Position numbers and translations under genes: made by a program. 39,672 bases of DNA, from positions 1 to 39,672 of the forward strand of contig WQWC01000018.1 in NCBI GenBank assembly GCA_009785525.1, in the 5' to 3' direction. The stretch's first letter is position 1, and each line of letters opens with the position of its first letter. Under the pieces are notes generated by a model that did not search any database, had not been told where the DNA came from, and saw only the letters and a list, made by a program, of their open reading frames with translations. Origin of the DNA: Oscillospiraceae bacterium (lineage in GTDB: Bacteria; Bacillota; Clostridia; Oscillospirales; Oscillospiraceae). This document shows positions 7,932 through 16,227 of the stretch, piece by piece.

Positions 7932-8753
7932 TTACGTCATAAACCTTTGAAAAAATATTTCTGGCGACATCAAGGCATCGGCGTTTTTATTAATTTCCTC
8001 TATGCTCCAATTCCACCACTTTATACTTAGCAAGGTTTCTATCATTTCCGGCGGGAAGCGGTAACGCTTGATTTTTGCCGGAACACCAGCCACAACGGCA
8101 TAAGGCGGCACACCTTCCAGCACCACCGCACCCGAACCGATTATCGCACCGTCCCCGATACTCATCACTTTGGAGGCGTTTATAAAAACGTTCGCGCCGA
8201 TATACACATCGCTGCCGATGATTATGCGTTTCTTGCCATGCGCATAAGGGTGATGCGGATTTGAACGGATCTTATCCTGAAACAAGGCTTTGTTTTCAGC
8301 TGTAAAAAGCTGTTCAATATCATCACTTGTAAAAACCATGTCCAGCTGATGGTTTACGCCCATATCCGCGGAGCCGTTGATAGAGGTAAAATGACCGATG
8401 CTTTCTATATATCCATCTTTGCAGCCGCCGACGATGCCCTCGCCAAAATATGTTTGCCTGCCGATTTTAACACCGTAACATTCCCATTCAAAAGGCAATT
8501 CCCCGCCCTCGTCTTCAAATACAATAGAGTCGTACCCATGCTGAAACGCTTCGCTTTGTTCATTAGCGAGAAAATCATCACAGTCATCTTCAGTCACTGC
8601 AACTACATAATGTTTCAAACGGTCAACTTTATCGGCGATATGGAATTTATAATCTTTCAGAACGCGAAGCATACGGCGTGTCGGGGTACCCCAAACCGCT
8701 ATCTCACGCCCGTCTAAACATTTCTCTAAAGCTTGCTCAAGTCTGGTTTTCAT
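7932..8753 (-). CDS. Hexapeptide-repeat (left-handed beta-helix) acetyltransferase, CatB/Vat-like C-terminus
   Basis: The last 110 of 273 residues match xenobiotic/streptogramin acetyltransferases of the left-handed beta-helix type: HHPYAHGKKRIIIGSDVYIG, ANVFINASKVMSIGDGAIIG, SGAVVLEGVPPYAVVAGVPA, then FPPEMIETLLSIKWWNW, a helix typical of the Vat/CatB C-terminus. These trimers transfer an acetyl group from acetyl-CoA to a hydroxyl on sugars or antibiotics. The N-terminal part (about residues 15-100) reads like a nucleotide-sugar/PglD-type domain (EIAVWGTPTRRMLRVLKDY), so a role in surface-sugar modification is also possible. RBS AAGGAG is 7 bases upstream. It is 46 bases after the beta-lactamase-like gene. 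Confidence 0.85.
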   Translation of the reverse strand: MKTRLEQALEKCLDGREIAVWGTPTRRMLRVLKDYKFHIADKVDRLKHYVVAVTEDDCDDFLANEQSEAFQHGYDSIVFEDEGGELPFEWECYGVKIGRQTYFGEGIVGGCKDGYIESIGHFTSINGSADMGVNHQLDMVFTSDDIEQLFTAENKALFQDKIRSNPHHPYAHGKKRIIIGSDVYIGANVFINASKVMSIGDGAIIGSGAVVLEGVPPYAVVAGVPAKIKRYRFPPEMIETLLSIKWWNWSIEEINKNADALMSPEIFFQRFMT

Positions 8754-8799
8754 ACATGTCTCCTTACGTCAATTGCCAAAACCCATGTCACAGAATGGT

Positions 8800-9837
8800 T
8801 TACGCCAGCACTTCAAATGATTCATCCAGTAAATCGAATGTGTTCATGTCCGTGTTGCCAAGCGCGGAAACAACTATTTTTGATTCCGGGAAATAAGCTG
8901 TAAAGAAGTCCACGCCGGAATCACCGCCTACAGCATAATAAGACACTTTGTCATCTTCAATATTGCGGTATACTCCGAGTCCATAACTCTCACCGCATTC
9001 CTCGTCTATCATCACTTGCGATTTAAGAAAAGATTGCGTCATTTCCTCAGAGAGAATCTTATTCGCAAAAACAGCCCGCCATAGTTTGTCTAAATCCCCT
9101 GCGCAAGTGAAGAGGCCACCGTCAGAACCGCCCAAAACCGGCAAGCTAAAGATGTTTGTACGCCATTCTTTCGTATCTTCGTCTTCCATATAGCCCAATG
9201 CGGTATTAGCCGGCAGTGAATCCATGCGATAGAAACCTGTGTGCGTAAGGTTGCAGGGTTTTATGATTCTATCCTGCACAAATTGTTGATAAGGCAATCC
9301 GCTGACAGCTTCAATCACCAATCCAAGCAGAATGAAGCCGGAGTTAGAATAACCGTATCGCTCGCCCGGTTCAAACTTCGGCGGCAACGGCGTAATCATT
9401 TGCAAATAGTATTCAAGCCATGTCCACAATTGTACGGGATATTTGTCATACAAAGCTTGCAGCTGTTCTTCGCAGTCCTCGGCATCTTCGTCAATATAAT
9501 CCCCAACACCGGATGTATGCGTGAGCAGATGAAAAACAGTTACCCTTTTGTCGATTTGCCCCAAGTCATAGGTCAGCAAATCACAAAGTCTGTCCTCAAG
9601 GGATAACTTCTTTTCGTCAATAAGTTTACACACCGCCAGCCCTGTAAACAGCTTAGTGCCGGACGCGATTCCGAACGCCGTATCTATTGTGTTCGGCAGT
9701 TCTTCGGCTCTGTTTCTGTAGCCGCAGGCTTGCTGGTATATAACGCCGTCAGATCCGGTTGCGGAAAATACGCCTGAAAACCCCTCGCCCTCGTCTTTGA
9801 TCCAAATATTATAAATGTCTTGTATAACCTTTTTCAT
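8800..9837 (-). CDS. Serine beta-lactamase / class C-like hydrolase (PBP4*, esterase family)
   Basis: This 345-residue protein has the class C beta-lactamase fold motifs: the catalytic S-x-x-K in GIASGTKLFTG (about residues 53-63), Y-x-N in ERYGYSNSGFILLG, and a late GGDSG replacing the K-T-G box. LLTHTSGVGDYIDED is also typical. The lack of a signal peptide and the wide substrate range of the family (peptides, esters, D-amino acid amides) make antibiotic resistance only one option. I place the start at 9837, where AAGGAG lies 9 bases upstream. The frame stays open to 9984, but that longer start has no ribosome binding site. It is the first gene of the minus-strand group downstream of the AraC regulator. 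Confidence 0.88.
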   Translation of the reverse strand: MKKVIQDIYNIWIKDEGEGFSGVFSATGSDGVIYQQACGYRNRAEELPNTIDTAFGIASGTKLFTGLAVCKLIDEKKLSLEDRLCDLLTYDLGQIDKRVTVFHLLTHTSGVGDYIDEDAEDCEEQLQALYDKYPVQLWTWLEYYLQMITPLPPKFEPGERYGYSNSGFILLGLVIEAVSGLPYQQFVQDRIIKPCNLTHTGFYRMDSLPANTALGYMEDEDTKEWRTNIFSLPVLGGSDGGLFTCAGDLDKLWRAVFANKILSEEMTQSFLKSQVMIDEECGESYGLGVYRNIEDDKVSYYAVGGDSGVDFFTAYFPESKIVVSALGNTDMNTFDLLDESFEVLA

Positions 9838-9947
9838 TGTCAATTGCTCCTTGCTGATTATCGGTCGCTTTGTAAGCGTCAAAATCCCATAAGGATTATA
9901 CATGGGCCAAGGGAACAAATCAACGAAAATGTTTCCGATAACAAATC

Positions 9948-9977
9948 CCGCCCAATGCCGGGTATGGCATTGGGCGG
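9948..9977. repeat. 12-bp inverted repeat between the AraC and beta-lactamase-like genes
   Basis: CCGCCCAATGCC and GGCATTGGGCGG flank a 6-base loop. It lies about 30 bases after the araC-type stop on the minus strand. The sequence after it (GATTTGTT) is only weakly T-rich, so it is a weak terminator or attenuator at best. Confidence 0.5.
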
Positions 9978-10008
9978 ATTGCACTGCTGCGTGCGGAAGT
10001 CTTGATTT

Positions 10009-10917
10009 TTACTTTTTTACAACCGGAGCATATATTTGGAAGATTGAATGTTCACCTTCGGAGCCCTCCGGGTATACCTCGATGTCCGGATGTTTATTGA
10101 AGGTAGGGAATGCCTCCCGCAGCTGGCTATCATGGAGAGTGTATCCCGAACCCGGTAGCCAAGTGGTATAAAACGTGCGCCAAAATTCACCTGTCCAGAG
10201 GATTTCCAGTGTGATGTCAACGACGGCATAGTCGCTGGCTTCAAATTTACGCACCATTAACCCAACCGGAAAGTTATCCAGCGTATTCACTTCCACGCAC
10301 ACCATATATTTCGCTGTATTATCGTCTGTTTCGCTGTGGGTCATTCCATAAGTGATGCCCGGCATTTTTTGATCAGGAATGGTCTGGCCGAGGCTTTTGG
10401 TATTCCACATATCCCACAACCCAGCTATAGGTGCCGTGCCGTCTTCGCTGTTGTAGTGGATATCAACCTCCATGCCCACCACATAAAATGCGCCCTTGCG
10501 CATGAACCGCACATTTTCAAAGCAATTCATAAGTTCCATACTTGGTTTCCTCCATTTCGTCCATAAATTTTCCGGGGGGAACGGGCTGATGGATGGGCGT
10601 TGCAATCGGAATTGTGCCGGCGCGATTCCATACATCTGCGAGAAACTTCTTGTAAACGCCTGTTGAGATGAGAAACCGTTTACGTATGCAATCTCAACCA
10701 GCGGCTTTCTACTGTCACGCAAATCCAAGGCCACGCAATACAGGCGGTATCGGTTTAGATAATGTTTCACCGTATAGCCTGTAAAAGTGCGGAACATAAA
10801 GGAAAAATATGACGGCGACAGATATACCCGAGCCGCTATGTCTATAACGGTAATTGGCTCGGCGTACATGCTGTGGATGTACAAGGTAGATTCGTAGATG
10901 CATTGCTCTATGTCCAT
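10009..10917 (-). CDS. AraC-family transcriptional regulator with C-terminal effector-binding (GyrI-like) domain
   Basis: The first 105 of 302 residues are the double helix-turn-helix of AraC/XylS proteins: ITVIDIAARVYLSPSYFSFMF for the first and LVEIAYVNGFSSQQAFTRSF for the second, followed by the conserved YGIAPAQFR. After a proline-rich linker, residues of about 135-300 resemble a GyrI-like/integron-associated effector domain, as in Rob and SoxS-related ligand-binding regulators (FYVVGMEVDIHY, DYAVVDITLEIL). It should bind DNA and a small molecule in the cytoplasm. The start at 10917 has GGGAGGAGG about 8 bases upstream. It is divergent from the interrupted SpoIID-like gene and lies upstream of the beta-lactamase/acetyltransferase group, its likeliest target. 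Confidence 0.92.
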   Translation of the reverse strand: MDIEQCIYESTLYIHSMYAEPITVIDIAARVYLSPSYFSFMFRTFTGYTVKHYLNRYRLYCVALDLRDSRKPLVEIAYVNGFSSQQAFTRSFSQMYGIAPAQFRLQRPSISPFPPENLWTKWRKPSMELMNCFENVRFMRKGAFYVVGMEVDIHYNSEDGTAPIAGLWDMWNTKSLGQTIPDQKMPGITYGMTHSETDDNTAKYMVCVEVNTLDNFPVGLMVRKFEASDYAVVDITLEILWTGEFWRTFYTTWLPGSGYTLHDSQLREAFPTFNKHPDIEVYPEGSEGEHSIFQIYAPVVKK

Positions 10918-11126
10918 TCGTTCTTGCCTCCTCCCGCATATATTTATTGTAACACGGTTTGCGGAGATGTATTATCAAAAACAACTTTATATTGCGGATA
11001 TTTTGCTAATATAGAAATCCGTAACAAATCCCGCACGGCAATCATAAAATGTTACTGCACGGTTATTGTTATGCATGTTCCGTGTTACGCGTAATATCGA
11101 CAATTAAAAAGGAAAGGTTAGTGAAT

Positions 11127-11987
11127 ATGGGTATAGGTTATTTAACTATACAAACGAGAACTGATAACGACACTCTGCCTATAGAAGCGCACGTTACGAT
11201 AACACAGCCGGACGGTACCGTGCTTTACAAAACTGATACCAACCCCAAATCCGGAAACACCGAAACATTTGAACTGACCGCGCCCGATAAGGAACTGACT
11301 CTTGACGCGAACTATAACGCCCCGGCATATTCCGTCGTTGACGTCCATGTTAACGCAGAAGGCTACAGAACCGCACATGTCCACAATGTTGAAATTATCG
11401 ACACGCGGACAGCAATACTCCCAGTCACAATGGTGCCTATTGAGGATCCGGGCGGCAATCCGGATATCGACATTAATATCGACCCTGTAACCCTGCTGGA
11501 TCCGACAGCGCACACGCTGATGAATATCACACTTGCCCCCCTGTCGCTGCTTGACCCGACTCCGCGCGACCATGTCGCGCCGCCGGATGATCCTCCCGAT
11601 TCCGCCGGAGCCGGTGTACTAAGGGAAGTTTTCATCCCCGATTTTATAACAGTCCATCTGGGAAGGCCGGATAACCCCGCTGCCAGAAATGTCAGAGTCA
11701 GCTTTATCGATTACATAAAAAATGTCACCTCCAGCGAGATTTATCCAACATGGCCGCATAACGCGCTTGTCGCAAACATACACGCCATAGTGTCGTTTAC
11801 GCTTAACCGGATATACACCGCTATACGTTTTTTGAGAATGTTTTGTTTTTTGCCTTCCCAAACGATGTATAACACCCCTACCCCATCATTTGGGGAGGTA
11901 ACCCACATACTTGAAAAATATCCTTACATCTTGCATTATAACCCCGTTTGTTTTCACTCTTGCACCTATTTCTATTTTATTGATTAG
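11127..11987 (+). CDS. 5' part of an interrupted SpoIID-like / peptidoglycan-binding protein gene
   Basis: The true start is the ATG at 11127, with GGAAAGG about 10 bases upstream. As it stands it encodes 286 residues: 230 belong to the original gene (to 11816) and the rest read into the inserted element. There is no signal peptide. Residues 1-95 look like a carboxypeptidase-regulatory-type beta domain. After a proline/aspartate linker, about residues 165-230 begin a SpoIID-like domain (FIDYIKNVTSSEIYPTWP, NALVANIHAIVSFTLNRIYT; compare the ALKAQAVAARTYA segment of SpoIID). The domain is cut in the middle of this helix. The missing part begins at 32569 in the same codon phase. SpoIID proteins are lytic transglycosylases of engulfment; a spore-related role is inferred. 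After the junction the frame continues antisense to the recombinase gene and is meaningless. Confidence 0.85.
   Translation: MGIGYLTIQTRTDNDTLPIEAHVTITQPDGTVLYKTDTNPKSGNTETFELTAPDKELTLDANYNAPAYSVVDVHVNAEGYRTAHVHNVEIIDTRTAILPVTMVPIEDPGGNPDIDINIDPVTLLDPTAHTLMNITLAPLSLLDPTPRDHVAPPDDPPDSAGAGVLREVFIPDFITVHLGRPDNPAARNVRVSFIDYIKNVTSSEIYPTWPHNALVANIHAIVSFTLNRIYTAIRFLRMFCFLPSQTMYNTPTPSFGEVTHILEKYPYILHYNPVCFHSCTYFYFID
11798..11840. other. attL: left junction of the serine-recombinase element
   Basis: Host coding sequence reads through CACCG at 11816-11820 and then changes to element sequence. Inside the element, CGTTTTTTGAGAA (11826-11838) begins exactly 7 bases after the AC at 11817-11818. The same 13 bases occur inverted at the other end (32549-32561), also 7 bases from the matching AC. 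This marks 11817/11818 as the probable crossover dinucleotide. Confidence 0.87.
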
Positions 11988-13514
11988 AGCTTCGAGCAAT
12001 TCTCTATCCACCTCAATGATGGTGGATTTTTCTCTTATGAGCGCAGTCCAATGTCGAGTGTCGTTTAATTTGTTTTCGATTTCCTCGGCAGATTCGGTCA
12101 GCAGAAAAAGTCTGCGTTCTAATTTAGTTCTGTCGGCTTCCAATTGTTGTATTGTTTCACTGAACTTGTCTGTTGAAATAAATCCACTAATCTTATCTTC
12201 ATACAAAGCATCAATTTGATTGTCAAACGAATACAGCTGTTGTTCGAGAGTGCGTATTCCTTTGGCAATGGCGGCCTTGTCGCCTCGTTGGTTGCCGACA
12301 AGCGATTGCATGAGCTTTTCGACAACGCGATCTTCGTCAAACTCGATTTGCGCTGCGGTTTCCTTTATATGCTCCAACACTATGGATTTCAGGTTTTTTC
12401 CCATAATCCTGTGCGTGGAACAAGCCGTCCCACCGCTGCAGGTGTAGGTTATACAGCCATAGGCACTTATGTCTATTACTTTGCCGTTTTTATTCGCCTC
12501 TTGACGCTTGAAATAACCCATCTTTGCTCCGCAGTCCGAACAGACAAGCAGACCTGAAAACAGGCTCCGCTGCGGCGCTTTTAACATTACGCCTTTCTTT
12601 TTTGCCGTATTGTTGATTGTTTGTACCTTGTCCCACAACTCGTTATCAATGATGGCGGGATGCGTGTTCTCAACCCGTATCCACTCACTCTCGTCGCACC
12701 TGTATTCATACTTGTCGCGATATGAACGAATGCCGCGTTTTAATGAAACCGTGTGACCAAGATACAGTTCGTTGCAAAGTATCAGTTTGACGGTTCGACT
12801 CGTCCAAACTTCGGTAGTTATTGCCGTCGTTTCACGTCCTTGCTGCTTGAAGTAGTACAACCTCGGCGGCAAGACTCCCTCTTTGTTAAGCTCGCCTGCG
12901 ACTTTGGAATAACCCATCCCGATTGCCCTGAGTGCAAACATTTTGCGGACAACTTCGGCAGCATGCCTGTCAACCACCAATCGATGACGTTCGGTGTCAT
13001 GTCTGTCATAACCGTATGGCGTCGTTCCCGAGAGTTTGTGTCCCTCTTTTGCTTTTGCGTGCATTACTGACTTAATGCGTCGGCTGACATCACGCACATA
13101 GAAGTCGTTTATGGCATTGATAAACGGCAAAATATCATTTTCGCCGCTTTCGGTATCAATGCCGTCAGACAAAGCCACAAATCTGCATCCCAGCGCGGGG
13201 AGCTCTTCTTCCAAATATCGCCCGGTTTCAAGATAGTTTCGGCCAAAACGGCTGAGGTCTTTTACGATAACGAGGTTGATAATCCCGGATCGAACGTCAT
13301 CCATCATATTCCGAAAGCCTCTGCGATCGAAGTTTGCTCCGCTTACACCGTCGTCAATATAGGTGCGTGTTTCGGTCCACCCCGGCATTATGTCGATGAA
13401 TTTGGATAACATGGCGTCTTGGTTTTCAATACTGGCAGAATCCTCGCCGTTACGATGATAACCTCTACTATCGCTTGAAAGGCGAATGTACTTGCCGACT
13501 TTGTATACCTTCAT
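11886..13514 (-). CDS. Large serine recombinase (TnpX/TndX-like), element-terminal copy
   Basis: The 542-residue protein begins with the serine resolvase catalytic domain: VGKYIRLSSDS with the nucleophile at Ser13, DDGVSGANFDRRGFRNMM, and the IVKDLSRFGRNYLETGRYLE arginine cluster. A recombinase domain follows (about residues 160-270: HKLSGTTPYGYDRH, GMGYSKVAGELNKEGV), then a zinc beta-ribbon (LLVCSDCGAKMG, YTCSGGTACS) and a C-terminal coiled coil (about 410-490). Such enzymes carry out site-specific integration and excision through 2-bp core exchange. Its 3' end lies 69 bases inside attL. Its ATG overlaps the stop of the upstream recombinase gene by 4 bases, so the two are translationally coupled. 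All catalytic residues I can identify are present, so it looks functional. Confidence 0.95.
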   Translation of the reverse strand: MKVYKVGKYIRLSSDSRGYHRNGEDSASIENQDAMLSKFIDIMPGWTETRTYIDDGVSGANFDRRGFRNMMDDVRSGIINLVIVKDLSRFGRNYLETGRYLEEELPALGCRFVALSDGIDTESGENDILPFINAINDFYVRDVSRRIKSVMHAKAKEGHKLSGTTPYGYDRHDTERHRLVVDRHAAEVVRKMFALRAIGMGYSKVAGELNKEGVLPPRLYYFKQQGRETTAITTEVWTSRTVKLILCNELYLGHTVSLKRGIRSYRDKYEYRCDESEWIRVENTHPAIIDNELWDKVQTINNTAKKKGVMLKAPQRSLFSGLLVCSDCGAKMGYFKRQEANKNGKVIDISAYGCITYTCSGGTACSTHRIMGKNLKSIVLEHIKETAAQIEFDEDRVVEKLMQSLVGNQRGDKAAIAKGIRTLEQQLYSFDNQIDALYEDKISGFISTDKFSETIQQLEADRTKLERRLFLLTESAEEIENKLNDTRHWTALIREKSTIIEVDRELLEALINKIEIGARVKTNGVIMQDVRIFFKYVGYLPK

Positions 13515-15133
13515 GCACTTACCGCCGTTTCACCGAGCAGTCCAAGACGGTCAATATCACCGACGAAGTTGTAGATAATCCGAATGTCACACACTCGCCT
13601 ACCGTCCACAATTTGCGTTTCACCGATAATAATGCGGTCTATGAGCAAATGAAGCATTTCAGCATCAAGTGTTCCGAGCTTTGCGCACTCACGAATTTTA
13701 CTCACCCAAGCATCGGCATTGTGCATCGCCGGTTTTATTCTGCCAATGCGTTTTTCAAGCACGGCAATTGCCTTAGCTTTTTCTAAACGCGCCTGCTCGT
13801 ACTTTTGAATTTGCCGCTTGAAGAAACTGTCCAGCACAAGTCCCGCAATTTTGTCTTCATACAAGCTTTCAATTAGGTTGTCGAATCTGTCAATTTGTTT
13901 TTTGCAAAGTTCCAACTCGCTTTGATATGCGGCAGAATAATTACTGCTTGACTGTCCGGCTACAATTGCATTGATGATACGTCCTTCGTCATACTCTACT
14001 AATTCGGCATAGTTCCGCAACTGCTCCACCACCAATTCCGTCAAGGTGCTTTCGTCGATTGAATGAATTGTGCAAGCATTTTTGCCGCTGCGCCCGTAGG
14101 TGCTGCACATATACGAAACACGCCTATACTCGCTGCCGTCTTTGCGTGTGCGACGTTCTACCTGCGCACGATGCTTGAATCCACAATCCGAGCAACAGAG
14201 CAATCCCACAAACAGGTTTGTGCCGCCGTCTGTTCTGCGGCTGGGGCGGTACTTCTTGTGTATAAACTCTTGCACACGCTCCCATAAATCAAGATCTATG
14301 AGTGGCTCGTGAGTATTATCACAGCGCACCCATTCGTCGCTGTTTTTTCTAACTTGCTTTTGGTTTTTGTACGACATCGAACCGGACTTGCAAGCCACCA
14401 AATTGCCGATATAAACTTCGTTTCGTATCATGCCTTGAATGGTCGTTTGCGTCCATAGCCGACTGGTTTTGGTGGGGTTTTTCTCACCTTTGCGTTGGTA
14501 GTACAACTCCCGCGGTGTAGCAATTCCGTCATCATTAAGCTGAACGGCAATGGCTCGAAAGCCCATTCCTGCCGCCCGCATCGAGAAAATTCTGCGCACG
14601 GTTGGCGCGGTGTTCTCGTCAATGACGAGCTTGTGGCGATTATCCGGGTCTTTTTGGTAGCCGTAAGGTGCATATGTTCCCAAGAATTTACCGCTTTGCG
14701 CTGAAACTCGTTTTGCAGCCCGTACTTTCGTACTTGTGGACTTAGAGTGCTGTTCATTGAACCAGTTGCGAAACACCATCATATCGTCGAGCTTTTCGTT
14801 AAGCGAGATGAGCTCGCAACCATATTCGGGCAGGAACACTTCAGCGAGATTGCCGACCTCTAAGTAGTTTCTTCCAAGTCGAGAAAGGTCTTTAATCAGT
14901 ATGGTATTTATGACAGCGTCACGAACATCAGCCATCATTTTTTGAAACGCAGGCCTATTTTGATTCGTACCACTAAACCCGTCGTCCTGATATATCTCGG
15001 CTACATGCCACCCCATTTTTTTTGCGTATTTTTCGAGCATGAGCTTTTGATTTTCGATTGAAATGCTTTCTCCTGCTCTGCTGTCCTCTTTACTAAGACG
15101 GACGTAAATACCTACTCTTTTTTGTTTTGCCAT
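13511..15133 (-). CDS. Large serine recombinase (TnpX/TndX-like), promoter-proximal copy
   Basis: This 540-residue recombinase has the same domain order as its neighbour but is clearly divergent from it. VGIYVRLSKEDS places the nucleophile at Ser14, followed by DDGFSGTNQNRPAF and LIKDLSRLGRNYLEVGNL. The recombinase domain contains GTYAPYGYQKDP and GMGFRAIAVQLNDDGI, then a zinc ribbon (LLCCSDCGFKHR, YMCSTYG) and a C-terminal coiled coil. I use the start at 15133 (GGAGG, 5-base spacing) rather than an in-frame ATG at 15157. Two tandem recombinases with a 4-base overlap suggest a hetero-oligomeric pair, as in CcrA/CcrB, or a division of labour between integration and excision; the sequence cannot decide. 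Confidence 0.95.
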   Translation of the reverse strand: MAKQKRVGIYVRLSKEDSRAGESISIENQKLMLEKYAKKMGWHVAEIYQDDGFSGTNQNRPAFQKMMADVRDAVINTILIKDLSRLGRNYLEVGNLAEVFLPEYGCELISLNEKLDDMMVFRNWFNEQHSKSTSTKVRAAKRVSAQSGKFLGTYAPYGYQKDPDNRHKLVIDENTAPTVRRIFSMRAAGMGFRAIAVQLNDDGIATPRELYYQRKGEKNPTKTSRLWTQTTIQGMIRNEVYIGNLVACKSGSMSYKNQKQVRKNSDEWVRCDNTHEPLIDLDLWERVQEFIHKKYRPSRRTDGGTNLFVGLLCCSDCGFKHRAQVERRTRKDGSEYRRVSYMCSTYGRSGKNACTIHSIDESTLTELVVEQLRNYAELVEYDEGRIINAIVAGQSSSNYSAAYQSELELCKKQIDRFDNLIESLYEDKIAGLVLDSFFKRQIQKYEQARLEKAKAIAVLEKRIGRIKPAMHNADAWVSKIRECAKLGTLDAEMLHLLIDRIIIGETQIVDGRRVCDIRIIYNFVGDIDRLGLLGETAVSA

Positions 15134-15229
15134 TTTTACCTCCATGATAATTGACAAAACACAGGGCTACGATTTACATTCATATTGTAGCGCGCTTTTT
15201 GTAATAGCGCAGCCCCTTTTGCCAAAATT

Positions 15230-15409
15230 TTATTCGTGTTTCCTTTCGTTCTCGTCACGCAGAATTTTGCGGATTATCAAGTCTTCAGTTACTGTGGTGA
15301 AGCTGGATTTACCGATATATTCGTTTGTTACTCGATATGTTACCTTTCCGACTTGCTTTTCGCGATAGGTAGTAAGCGGTGGTTGTAATTGTTTAGTTAT
15401 TACGGACAT
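15230..15409 (-). CDS. TnpW-like small transposon protein, 59 residues
   Basis: A short frame on the minus strand, preceded by GGAGG with 7-base spacing, encodes a 59-residue protein starting MSVITKQLQPPL and containing VGKVTYRVTNEYIG and TVTEDLIIRKILRDE. Its size, pattern (proline-rich start, then a G-x-x-Y-x-V core, then a D-K/R-I-L helix) and position just upstream of a TnpX-type recombinase match the TnpW family of transposon-encoded small proteins. The function of that family is not established; a regulatory or accessory role in recombination is a guess. It lies 96 bases upstream of the first recombinase gene and is probably in the same transcript. Confidence 0.72.
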   Translation of the reverse strand: MSVITKQLQPPLTTYREKQVGKVTYRVTNEYIGKSSFTTVTEDLIIRKILRDENERKHE

Positions 15410-15555
15410 GAGCTACCTCCTTGTCCCTGCTTAATTCTTTCTCTTATATTTATATGAATCAAACGCAATGTGTAGACGATAAGACCAGCTTCATCAATCT
15501 GAAAAGTTCTTTCGTAATTTTTTAATGCATCACTCAATTGCTGACAATCTGAATG
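15400..15555 (-). pseudogene. Truncated small gene upstream of the TnpW-like gene, unidentified
   Basis: The minus strand holds an open tail containing LSDALKNYERTFQIDEAGL and IVYTLRLIHINIRERIKQ, ending at the stop at 15400-15402, which overlaps the start of the TnpW-like gene. Its beginning is lost where hicB sequence starts on the other strand. The composition is protein-like and the overlap suggests coupling, but I do not recognise the family. Confidence 0.3.
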
Positions 15556-15891
15556 GCAAATAACATGCTTAAACACAATGACTTCTTCGGCAGTGTTGAA
15601 TATTCCGCTGATGATGATTGCTTTTTCGGCAAGATCATCGGGACACCCGACCTCGTGGCATTTGAGGGCGATAGTGTTGAAAACCTTAAAATTGCCTTTA
15701 AGGAAGCAGTAGAGAACTATCTCATTCTTTGTAGCGAAGCAAGGAAAGAGCCGTAAAAAACATACAAGGGTTCTTTCAATATTCGTATCTCTCCTGATCT
15801 GCACAAGGAAGCTGCAATGCTGGCAAGCAGAAAAGGAATTTCACTCAATGCTTTTGTGGAAAAAACCATTTATGATGCGGTTAATTCCTAG
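15553..15891 (+). pseudogene. hicB: HicB-family antitoxin gene with an in-frame stop codon; no HicA partner
   Basis: The frame from 15553 reads as a HicB antitoxin: FFGSVEYSADDDCFFGKIIG, FEGDSVENLKIAFKEAVENY and EARKEP, then TAA at 15754-15756, and in the same frame KTYKGSFNIRISPDLHKEAA and GISLNAFVEKTIYDAV to the stop at 15889-15891. The second part is the ribbon-helix-helix DNA-binding domain of HicB, so one nonsense codon separates the partial RNase-H-like domain from the DNA-binding domain. No hicA toxin gene is present on either side. It ends in a terminator at 15911-15957. Most likely it is a decayed remnant; expression as two polypeptides is possible but unsupported. Confidence 0.82.
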
Positions 15892-15910
15892 GCTCGGATT
15901 TATACAGAAC

Positions 15911-15957
15911 AAAAAGCACCCAGTGATAGTCGTATTGACATCACTGGTTGCTTTTTT
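15911..15957 (+). terminator. Rho-independent terminator after hicB
   Basis: A 17-bp stem with one mismatch (AAAAAGCA-x-CCAGTGAT pairing with ATCACTGG-x-TGCTTTTT) and a 12-base loop ends in a run of Ts. Confidence 0.82.
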
Positions 15958-16017
15958 GTCACCAAATATATCATTTGGCGCGGGGGGTCAGTTTTTAAAT
16001 TTGCCTAGTAACAAACC

Positions 16018-16227
16018 TTAATGAAATCTCTCTACATCACTTCCGTCAAAATTCATCGTATAAACTCGTTCGCCGGATTCCGCGTCATAGAAAAAAATTC
16101 TATCACCTATAACATGTAAGGCAGTGGTAACTGTATCACGAGTATAGTGTATTTCACCTGTATTTAAATCTATCTTATAAAAAGTCCATGGGTGTGAAGA
16201 TAACATATCAAGTGTTACGTCCTTGCC
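16018..16227 (-). pseudogene. C-terminal fragment of a DUF5050-like lipoprotein (decayed copy of the gene at 17871-18872)
   Basis: The last 60 or so residues, including PWTFYKIDLNTGEI, LHVIGDRIFFYDAESGE and MNFDGSDVERFH, match the C-terminus of the intact lipoprotein encoded at 17871-18872. It begins in the same frame directly after the TAG of the small lipoprotein gene (16228-16230), with no start signal of its own. It looks like the scar of a duplicated toxin-immunity cassette. Between it and the hicB terminator (15958-16017) I see nothing. Confidence 0.75.

Noticed and set aside
15754-15756. Recoding of the internal hicB stop
   Set aside because: The codon is TAA, which is not the selenocysteine (TGA) or pyrrolysine (TAG) codon, and no recoding structure is evident; a nonsense mutation is simpler.
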